Shown here: piece after piece, positions 1 to 8,900 of the stretch
Layout: every line of letters starts with the position of its first letter
Position numbering within the stretch: position 1 is the stretch's first letter
Origin: Reclinomonas americana ATCC 50394
Taxonomy: Eukaryota > Jakobida > Jakobea > Jakobida
Direction of reading: 5' to 3'
Assembly (NCBI GenBank): GCA_048213135.1
Contig: PS016033.1
Location: 1 to 24,191 of the forward strand
Length of the DNA: 24,191 nucleotides
Notes under the pieces: generated by a model
Seen by the model: only the letters and a program-made list of their open reading frames with translations
Database searches by the model: none
What the model was told of the DNA's origin: nothing
Made by a program: the position numbers and the translations under genes

Positions 1-655
1 TCATCGACTGGAGGGGAAGGAGGAGGGACCACTCTTTGCCTCTCTACTCCTCCTCTCTCTCTCCCTCCCCGTTTGTCTGCTTATCTCCAGCCCTCTCTCT
101 TCCCTCCCTCTCCTCCTTCCTTCCCTCTTGCGAGCTTGCGGCTCTCTGTGTTTTTCTCTTCTTCGCCGTCTTCCTCTCTTTGTCTCTCGCCCTCTCATTC
201 GCTGCCTTTGTCACTCTCTCCCTCCACCTATTGTCTGCTTCCCTCCCTCCCTCCCTCTGCGTTTCGCTCAAAGCTCCCTCTCCCCCCGCTCCCTCCTCTC
301 TCTCTCTCTCGCCTTCCCGCTTTCGAGCCTGCGCCTCTCTCTTGCCTTTCTTCTCTCCCTGTGTCTCTCGCCCTCTCTCTCGTCTCTGAGTCACCCACTC
401 TACCTTCGCCAATTGTCTCTCTCTCTCTCTCGCCTTCCCGCTTTCGAGCCTGCGCCTCTCTCTTGCCTTTCTTCTCTCCCTGTGTCTCTCGCCCTCTCTC
501 TCGTTCTCTGAGTCACCCACTCTTCCTTCGCCGATTGTCTGCCTCCGTCCATCTCTCTCCTTTTCTCTCTTTGCTCTTCCACTCCCTCCTTCCCCCTCTC
601 CTCCCTCCCCTCCCTTGCACACCTCGCACTGTCTCCAACACACTCTCCCTCTGGC
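1..655. repeat. Pyrimidine-rich low-complexity tract, no gene seen
   Basis: This stretch is almost entirely C and T on the plus strand, made of CTCT, CCCT and TTCC runs, and so is purine-rich on the minus strand. The long open frames across it encode only Ser/Leu/Pro-rich or Arg/Glu-rich low-complexity protein and have no domain signature. I treat them as by-products of base composition. It lies downstream of the last WD40 copy on the minus strand, so it could be 3' flank, an untranslated region or an intron of something further left. No tRNA, rRNA or promoter was recognised in it. Confidence 0.8.
301..540. repeat. Tandem direct duplication, about 121-base unit
   Basis: The segment starting GCCTTCCCGCTTTCGAGCCT at 311 is repeated at 432 with very few differences, a period of 121 bases. 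Both copies contain GAGTCACCCACTC followed by a TTCGCC-ATTGTCT end. The second copy has one extra T and two substitutions near its end (CTACC to CTTCC, CCAATT to CCGATT). Near identity suggests a recent slippage or unequal-crossover event inside the low-complexity tract. Confidence 0.9.
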
Positions 656-1129
656 CTACCCCTCCAAAACCGCAAACAGCGGACTTTTGCGCAGCACGAC
701 CTCCGCCTCCTCCACCATAAAACACCGCAGCACCATCTCCGGCAGGCACCGCGAATCCACTCCACCCTCACCCCCCGCCACCGCCGCCTCTTGCACAGCC
801 CGCATGGCCAGGCGGGCGGCGTCGAGCTCTTGCCGCGCCAGCCCGCGCGGCGTGCACCACACCCGCACCGTCTTGTCCCCACCTCCACTCACGATGCGCT
901 CGCCGTCGGGAGTGACGGCGACAGCATACACCGACCCAGCAGCGTGCCCCTCCAGCCGTCGCACCTCCACGCCACTCACCAGCGACCACACGCGCACGGT
1001 GTTGTCGTAACTCCCACTCACTACGTGCAGACCGTCGGGGGTGAGAGCGACACACCGGATGCCGTCCGTGTGCCCATCCAACCGCCACACCTCTTCGCCA
1101 CTCGCCAGCGACCACACGCGCACTGTCTT
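656..1129 (-). CDS. WD40-repeat protein fragment, tandem copy A
   Basis: Read on the minus strand, this encodes about 2.5 WD40 repeats and then a tail. The repeats are recognisable from VALTPDG-HVVSG-YDNTVRVWS and VAVTPDGERIVSGGGDKTVRVW, each closing with an LEGH or LDGH turn. WD40 repeats form beta-propeller scaffolds for protein contacts, but 2.5 blades cannot close a propeller. The tail runs from LARQELDAARLAMRAVQE through a Gly/Ala stretch to RCLPEMVLRCFMVEEAEVVL, and ends at a stop at 656-658. Homology begins abruptly in the last strand of a repeat (KTVRVWS), right after a short AAGGTC-type repeat (about 1128-1160). It may be a 3' exon of a longer gene, a fragment, or a pseudogene. The function is not known. 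Confidence 0.7.
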   Translation of the reverse strand, partial: KTVRVWSLASGEEVWRLDGHTDGIRCVALTPDGLHVVSGSYDNTVRVWSLVSGVEVRRLEGHAAGSVYAVAVTPDGERIVSGGGDKTVRVWCTPRGLARQELDAARLAMRAVQEAAVAGGEGGVDSRCLPEMVLRCFMVEEAEVVLRKSPLFAVLEG

Positions 1130-1182
1130 GACCCTTGACCTTGACCATGACCTTGCCCTCTCCCTCTCTTCGACTCACCGAC

Positions 1183-1679
1183 TCAGCACCGGAAAAGGAC
1201 GACCTCGGCATCCTCCACGATGAAGCAGCGCAGAACCAGCTCGGGAAGGCATCGTGAATTTTCCTTCTCCTCCAGCATCTCCTGCACAGCCCGCATGGCC
1301 AAGCGCGCGGCGTCGAGTTCGAAGAGAGCAAGGCCACGCAGAGACGACCACACTCGCACCGTCTCGTCGTAGCCACCCGCACTCACAATGTGGAGACCAT
1401 CGGGAGAGACGGCCACAGACGATACCCATTCTGTGTGTCCCTCAAAGCGTCGCACTTCCTCACCACTCGCCAAAGACCACATCCGCACGGTGCTGTCCTC
1501 GCTCCCGCTCACGATATGTTGGCCGTCGGGAGTGACGGTGACAGACGACACCCAGTCAGTGTGTCCCTCCAGCCGTCGCACCTCCTCGCCACTCACCAGC
1601 GACCACACTCGCACTGTCTTGTCCTCGCACCCACCAACAATGTGTTTGCCATCGGGAGTGACGGTGACGGATCCCACTA
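1183..1679 (-). CDS. WD40-repeat protein, tandem copy B (most intact)
   Basis: Minus-strand reading gives three consecutive WD40 repeats (VGSVTVTPDGKHIVGG-EDKTVRVWS, VTVTPDGQHIVSGSEDSTVRMWS, VAVSPDGLHIVSAGGYDETVRVWS), with two of the linkers reading EEVRR-EGHT-WVSS. The tail then reads ELDAARLAMRAVQE, RCLPELVLRCF and IVEDAEVVL, and stops at 1183-1185. The final tail residues differ from copy A. Homology starts near 1679, just after a CCCGCAG sequence in minus-strand order that could be a splice acceptor, so an upstream exon may exist beyond the microsatellites. Three blades are fewer than the usual seven. I see a genuine WD40 family member but cannot name it. Confidence 0.75.
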
Positions 1680-1866
1680 CTGCGGGACTCTGAATGATCT
1701 GAGCCGAACGCTGGCGGTGAGACACACGCACACACACATCATCGGAAGACACTCACACACACAGCAACGCAAATAGCAACCGCACACACGCAGAAGCACA
1801 CGAATGCACGCACAGACACCAATCACGCAAAGTGCGCACAAATTCACACCTTTGTTGCCATTCTCC

Positions 1867-1902
<36 letters not shown>

Positions 1903-2235
1903 GTGCGTGTGTGTGCGTGCGTGCGTGCGTGTGTGTGTGTGTGTGTGTGTGAAGCACTCAGATTCATCTGACGGAATTTCAACATCGACTCTCTCTCTCT
2001 CGCGTGTGTGCGTGCGCCTCGTGGTGCTGTCTGTGTCTCATTACCCCCTGTCTCTCTGCGTCCACGTCGTAGAGCTCCATTCCCAACAAGCGACGTGAGC
2101 GAGATGTTGCGGCATTGAACGTGCATGCATGCATGCACGCCATGAGCATCAACTCGCTCCGAGTCACGCATGTGAGTCGGGGGTGGAGAGGCAAGAAAAC
2201 ACAATTCAGAAAGAGAGCAACGAGGCAGCGCGTGT
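1680..2235. repeat. Microsatellite-rich stretch between WD40 copies B and C
   Basis: There is no convincing coding sequence here. It holds a compound microsatellite (TG run, then GA run, then TG/TGCG runs, about 1867-1951), CA-rich runs at 1720-1800 and a TGCATGCATGCATG run near 2122. Frames across it encode His/Thr or Cys/Val repeats typical of translated microsatellites. It may be an intron of a gene that joins the WD40 copies, or spacer between tandem copies. Confidence 0.7.
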
Positions 2236-2745
2236 CTATTCATCCATGGCCTCAACCACCCAAGCACACCACGTGCACGCACTCGGCATACTTTTGTTGC
2301 AATCCCACTGTAGTGTGCTGCATCTGCTTTCCGGTTCCCTCCACCTGGCAAGGCGGCAAGGAGGTACGTTGAGCATGCCCGTCCAGCACCATTCAGGCGC
2401 ATGGCGTTCAATCACCTCTGCATCCTCCAGCACAAAACAACGCAGCACAACGTCGACCATGGCCAGGATCCAGTCACAGCCATCTTCTTCGGCAAGCAGC
2501 TCGTTGACAGCCAACACGGCTGATTGTGCGGCCGCAAGCTCTTGCCGCGCCAGCCCACGCGGAGTGGACCACACTCGGATCGTCTTGTCTTCGCTCCCAG
2601 TGACAATGTGCTGCAGCTGACCATCAGGAGTGACCGCGACGGACCACACCCAGTCAGTGTGCCCTTCCAGTCGCCGTACGTCGCCGCTCGCCAGTGACCA
2701 CATCCGCACTGTGTTGTCCGAACTGCCACTGATCATGATCATGTA
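2236..2745 (-). pseudogene. WD40-repeat fragment, tandem copy C (degraded)
   Basis: Minus-strand reading begins in the middle of a WD40 repeat (ISGSSDNTVRMWSLASG), runs through a second repeat (VAVTPDG, HIVTGSEDKTIRVWS) and then the family tail (LARQEL, VVLRCFVLEDAEVI). Compared with copies A and B it lacks two residues in the SGEEVRR turn and has two extra residues in the DGQLQHIV strand. Its tail is the most diverged, and the frame continues past the tail homology to a stop at 2236-2238 through sequence with no match to the others. The homology starts at a small ATGATC duplication. The open frame extends a further 250 bases upstream, but those residues are the antisense of the signal-peptide exon of the next gene and I exclude them. 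A 5'-truncated pseudogene is likelier than a working gene. Confidence 0.55.
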
Positions 2746-2820
2746 TGGTGGCCGTCGAGCGACAGTGCTCGCGCATCGAGACTCGACCCCCCCCCCAAGT
2801 GATCGGATCCTCGGCGCGCG
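2746..2820. promoter_or_regulatory. Short gap between divergent genes, possible promoter
   Basis: Only about 75 bases separate the start of WD40 homology in copy C (minus strand) from the ATG of the giant receptor gene (plus strand). It contains a run of about nine C's near 2787 and no evident TATA box. If both genes are transcribed it would have to serve both directions, but copy C may be a dead fragment, in which case the receptor promoter could extend leftward into it. This is placed by position only. Confidence 0.2.
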
Positions 2821-2932
2821 ATGTACGCAGGAATAAGCCTGCTGCGTGTAGCGCTCCTGTTTGTACTGGCTGTGGCATGCTGGCAGTGTGCCCTCTGCGT
2901 TTCCACCGAGTCGCCGCCAGAGCACTTCCATG
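2821..2932 (+). other. Exon 1: signal peptide of the receptor
   Basis: The first exon encodes a short N-terminus (MYAGISLLR), a hydrophobic core (VALLFVLAVACW) and a polar stretch containing CALCVSTES, a textbook secretory signal peptide. Cleavage probably falls around the CALC-VST region. The exon ends after CCATG at a GTGAGC donor (2933), phase 1. This ATG is chosen because it directly starts the hydrophobic core and the frame continues into exon 2 (3166) without a break. It places the rest of the ectodomain outside the cell or in the secretory lumen. Confidence 0.8.
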
Positions 2933-5900
2933 GTGAGCAAGATTTTATTGGGTTCGAGATCGAGTTTCCACCACCACGCATGCGCGCTGCGCACACACGT
3001 TTGTCATGATCACTCCTCTGTGTTCTATTCCCTCATGTTTCACTGTGTGCTGGCTATTACTTATCGACACTCTAACCGCTTGAGCATTGTGCACGTGTGT
3101 GTGTGTGTGTGAATGTGCGTGAATTAATGTGTGATCACGAGCTTAATTTTTTGTTTTCCGCGCAGCCCGTCTCGTGTTAAGTCCCACCGCACCTGTATAC
3201 ACGCCACCATCAGCACGTGGGGAAGTAATCGGCTTGCTGCAACTCGACGTCGACACGAATGCGAGTGTGGGTTCCATGGCCATTTCTCGCGCAATCAACT
3301 CTTGCGTCACGGTGAACGACGAGAGCGGCAGAGACTCGCACCTCTTTACAGTGCGCGCAAGTGTGCATGAGCATGAGCTTGTCATGTACGAGAGTGGAGT
3401 ACGTGGTTCGCCACTGACAGTCACCGTGAGCTGTATGGTCGATAACTTTAAGGCGGACAACGGTCGTCGTGGCCGCCGGCGCCAAGTTAACGTTCAGTCC
3501 ACATTCGTAATCGCCGAAGGTAAACACACACACTCTCTGTGTTGAAACGTTTCCGTTGACCTGCTCTGCTGTACGCGTGACGCAGCAAATGTCGCTCCAT
3601 CGGACATTGAGTTTCAACCGAATCTCGAACTCGCGGCCGATGTTATGACGACGTCACGCGCCGGTGCATGCGCAGTCTTTCTCGGTACCCTCCGCGCCGT
3701 CGACGCCAACCGTCACCAGCGACACTCGTTCTCCATTGTCCACGACGGCTCTGCTTCGTCTCTACATGCCCTGAGCGTCGTCAATGACGTTGAATTGTGG
3801 TGGACGCCGACAACGTCGACGACGGCAGCACAGTTGTCATGTCCTCCGCGCGTACATATTCGTGCGACGGAAGTACACGCCGCTGACCCCGTTGACATCG
3901 ACGATACTGCTGAGCGTGCATGGCTGATGGCGCCGAGTTCGCCGCTCTCCGTGGAGAGGATCATTCAACTGTCGGCGCCATGCCCCAGCACTAGTTGTCA
4001 ACAGCCGGCTGTGCACACGCAAGTCTTCAGTTTCGTTGCTAAAGTTGGCAGAGTAGCGTTCGCATATATTGCAAGAGTGGCAGAGCAAAACTCTCAAGTA
4101 GTCATCTCAAATCTTCAATTCCTCATGCTCGTGTTTTTTCGCTCTGCCGAGTTGTCTCACGGGTTCCTTCGCGCTCTCTCTGTTCCTGTCTTGCTGCAGC
4201 AACGTCGGCTGTCACCACTGAGGCGTCGTCTGTTTCCTCGACCACTGCCACTCTGAATGGGTTCGTTTCCAATTTCTCCGCCGGCACCATGCCCAGCAAC
4301 AACTACTTTGAGTTGGCTGGCAATCCCGCCGACTTCGACAGGGTATCCACGCTATCCACTTATGCTGGGAACTATCTGTCATTCGGTGCGAGCAACGGAT
4401 TTCGTTTGCAGGCGACATTTGGAAACTTTCTTGCTGTTGAGCTGTGCTGAAGAAGAAAGTTGTCATCGACGTCTCTCTCTGCGATGGACTCATTTTCTCC
4501 GTCTTCTCTTCTTCGTGTTCAGGGGTTGGCTGTGGACGTGCGGGGACACATGTTTGTCGCGGAGTTTGGTCATTCGCTTGTTCATCATGCATGATGCTCG
4601 GTTACTTCGTTGCTGACATGCATGTTGGTGGGATATGCACAGCGGCAGCAATAAGTGCATTCGACGCATCGATTCGAAGTCTGGAATGGTGTCAACGTTT
4701 ACTGGCTCCTGTGGCCAAGGGGGATACGTCAACGGCGATGCAAATTCCACTCGTTTTAATTCGTCAGTCGTATCGCTTTCTCTGTTTATGAAGCTTGTTG
4801 TTACAACGATACTGACGAGGCGTCCTTGTTCGCAGTCCTGCCGGCCTTGATGTGGACCGGCGGACGTCAGTTCTCTACGTGGCTGATGTGCGTCAGCATC
4901 TTCTTCGTCTTCTGTGTGATCTACTTCTCACGTTCCGCGTGCGTACATGCACACAGGCCGACAACAATGCCGTGCGTCGCGTGTCCACCACCGGCGACAC
5001 CACTACCGTGTTGGACAACAGCAACACGACGCCAGTTATGTCCAGTGTGTACAATCTCGTCGTAGACGATGTCGCGCAGGTTGTGTATGTTGCCGTGCGC
5101 TACACGCACACTATTCGGTATGTGAATAATTTTATCTCGTTACCTGCTCAATTCACGTGCGCATCCTCACGACATTCGCAGACGGGTGAACACGGACGGA
5201 ACTGGCAAGACAGTCCTGTGCGGCCAGCATGCGAGTTCTGGGAGCACGGACGGTGCATGCTCGCCGACAGCCACGTTTAGCCAGCCAACCAGTATTGCCA
5301 TTGATCGAGTGCGGAATGTGCTCTACGTTGGATCTGCAGCGACGGGCACAATTCGACAGATTGACTTGGCAACCAGTCTGGTGACCACGATTGCCGGAAC
5401 TGGAGTGAGTGGATCGGCAGATGGTCCGGCGTTGAGTGCGACATTTGCCGACACTTGGATGCTGTGTCTGGATGAGAATCGGCGTGCGCTGTACATTTCC
5501 GAGATCAACCGTAGCAACATCCGACAACTCGATCTGACAAGCATGCGCGTAACGACTGTCACCGCGACCGGGTCGACTTACAAAAATGGACCGCTCTCGA
5601 ATGCTCGTGTCGAAACTCCGGTGTGTTGAACTTCCTTCCGAGTCATTCTTGTGTGCTTTCGTCTCATGTTTCACTTACGCAGTTCGCCATGGCACTGAAC
5701 GGCAACCGCTTGTTTGTGGCAGGTGACAATTACCTTCGTCGTGCAGCTCTCGTGCACGTAATCGCGCCTCATATATCTATACATTGTCGTTCAGATTCGG
5801 CGATGGCCATCATCCGCGTCATCACGTTCCAACCATCGACCGTGCACATCTCTGCCTCTCCATCAACTACCGCGGCATCGGGAGGTAGTGCTGTGATCTC

Positions 5901-8900
5901 GCACACTGCCGCGCAACTCACATCGGCAACCAAGTATTACTTTCGAGCGGTAACTGTGCTTGCCGACTTATCCGCGGTTACTGGAGCGACGCTATCCTTC
6001 ACGAGTGAGTTGCTTTCGCAGCCACCACGTACCACGTGCACTCACTGTCTGATTGATGTCGTGATTTATCTGTGCACACCAGCTGCGGGTGCGGTGGTCA
6101 TCGATTTTTCTCCCGTGGCAATCGCGGAGGCGACAAGCAATGTGCAGATTGTGGTGACGGGCGTGAATCTGATGAGTGGCGATGTGGTCAAGGTGGAGGC
6201 AGGAACGGTGTGCACCACAGGCGGTGGAGTGGCAATGACACACGTGTCAGTGGCAAATGATGGAACAAGCAAAACGGTGAAAACGCCTGACACGCCACTT
6301 GCAAGTGGGTTCTACTCCGTGTGGTCTGTATGTACGTGCATGTTGTTGCACGACTGGATGCAGTTATCCTCATACTGCTTCTGTTTTTCTCTTTCTCTAT
6401 GTTGTACTGTGTTGCACATTCAGCTATCTCTTTGGCAGCACTGGTTCAGTGGTGCGTGTAGGTAGCACATCGTTGGTTGTGGGTAACGGTGAGGAATGCG
6501 GTGTGTCATAATCATGTATTGACTTGATCTCACGCGAAGCATACTCTGTGTGTGTGTGTGTGTGTGCGTGCGTGTGTGTGTATTTGTGTGCTCTTGTACG
6601 CAGCTGCACTAGTGTCGAGCTGTGCGGCCACCAGCGTGTCGTACTTCACGACGACTTTGAATGGATCGATCTCCAACAACTCGGGTGCAATTGCAACGAG
6701 CAGCAATTACTTCGAGTTGGCGCGGGCGAGCAGTGACTTCGACACCGAGTCGACTGTGACGACGTTTGCGGGAGTTGCAGGAGACTACAGTATAGTTGAC
6801 GGGCCACGCTTGGCTGCGCGGTTCGTTGAACCTCGAGTTGCGCACGCATGCGTTGTGATTCGATGTTGCCAGGTGTACTAGTACTCTTCGGCGCTCATCG
6901 CTGTTGGCTCAGGGTATTGTTGGTGACGCACTGGATAATCTGTTCATCACTGAAATGACGTTGCGTGAGGGCATCAAGTATGTGCAATACAAGCTGTTTG
7001 CTTATTCCACGTGGTGATTAGGAAGCACTGCATTCGGCGCATCGACGGTACAACAGGCGATGTGTCGACATATGTTGGCGTGTGTGGTGCCACTGCTGCG
7101 TTGGTGGACGGTGATGCTATGACGGCACGATTCAGTGGGTGAGTTGGACGGGGTGCTGGCAGCACGTGTATTGATGCAATTTTGATCTCTCTGTTGTGCT
7201 TGTTGCGCGCAGTCCTCGTGGTCTCGGCATCGATCGGTTAACATCGACGCTGTATGTTGCCGATGTGCGTATATATCTATAGATCTATATCTATCGTCTT
7301 CTCTTTTCTGCTTGCTGCGTCGCGTTGGTTGTGGTGATTAATTGTTGTTGGTGAAGGTCGACAACAACGCCGTACGTCGAGTCTCGTCAACGCGCAGAAC
7401 AACAACCGTGGTCAGCAGCAGCAGTGCGACGCCGACACCAAATTCCGTGTACGATGTATATTACGACCGCTCTGGACCTTACTTGTACTTTTCCGAGATC
7501 AACAAGCACACTGTGCGGTAAGTAGTGGTTGCTTGTATGGGCATTCGAATGAGATTGCCTGTATGTGCCTGACTCCAATCGTGGGCAGTCGTGCAAATAT
7601 TGACGGCACAGGCGTTACGCTATTGTGTGGTCAGTATGGTACTTGGGGTGGTGCCAACGGCGATTGCGCGACCGCAGGACCTTTGTTTAACGAGCCGTCT
7701 GGTTTGGCGCTGGATCGGACTCTCAACAAGCTGTACGTTGGACAATATTCGGGACGTAAAGTTCGAGCGTTGGACTTGGGAACGAACCAACTTAGCACGT
7801 TAGCGGGAACAGATGCTCTCGGGTACACTGTGGGTCAAGCAGCCAGTGCACAGTTCACAACTCCGCGCATGCTATTCCTGGACGAAGTGCGACGCATCCT
7901 CTATATTGGTGACTCCTCGGTGGGGATCAAACAACTGGATCTCAGCACAATGATGGTTACAGCGTTGACGCTGGCGGCAGTCGGTGCGCCGGCAACCGAC
8001 GGACCGTTGACGTCAGCCGTCGTAATAATGCCGGTAAGTTTGGGTTTGCATGTTGCGTCGAGTCACCCGTTCTCTAGTGCATACACGTATGTCTTGTCTT
8101 TGCAGTTCGGCATGCATATTGTGCAAGGAAATCGAATGTTTGTCACCGGTGAGAGGGTGACAAGAATTTATCACTGTTCGCAGATGCTATTTCTCTCAGT
8201 CAGTCGCTTGTGCCGCTGCAGAGTACAATTCATCTGGTAACGAAGGATCAATGATACGGCTAATCACGCTGCAACCGTCAAAGAATCGAACTCCTGCATT
8301 ATCTGCCACGACTGCATCAGGAGCGACAGTGTCTATCAGCGCTGACCTGACGCAGTTGACGTCGAGTTCGATCAACTACTTTCGTGTGGTAACGGTGATG
8401 TCAGACTCAACAACAGTTAACGGACCGACGCTCTCGTTCACCACCAGCTGCGTAGGGCGACGGATTGAGTGGGGTTGAGAAGAACTCGATCTCACGGTGC
8501 TATTTGCAGTCGCGTCACCATCGACAGCAAGTTTCCTGCCAACCACGATCAGCGCTGAGACGAGCGGAGTGCAAATTGTGGTTGTGGGCTCGGCGTTGAG
8601 TGTGCTGGATGTGGTGCGAGTACAACTCGGTGCGGACTGCACTGGCGGCGGCACCGTACTGTCAAGCGTGTCAGTGGGTAGTGGTGGAACGACCAAGACA
8701 GTGCAAACGAGCGACACATCGTTGGCAGCAGGATCGTACTGTGTGTGGTGAGCGTTTGACATATTCCCCATACTGAGAATGACTTTCTCGATGTTCCGTC
8801 GGTCTGATTCACTTCTATTCTCCTCTGCACAGCATCCAAGTTCGCGGTCATGGAGTGTGGGGCACCGTTCCTGGAACGCTTTCGATTGGTCAGTCAGTGC

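Noticed and set aside
44-643. Long Arg/Glu-rich frame on the minus strand and Ser/Leu/Pro-rich frames on the plus strand
   Set aside because: They are translations of a nearly pure polypyrimidine/polypurine tract. No domain, and all frames are equally open.
2746-2994. N-terminal extension of the WD40 copy C frame
   Set aside because: It is antisense to the signal-peptide exon, lacks WD40 pattern and is open by chance.
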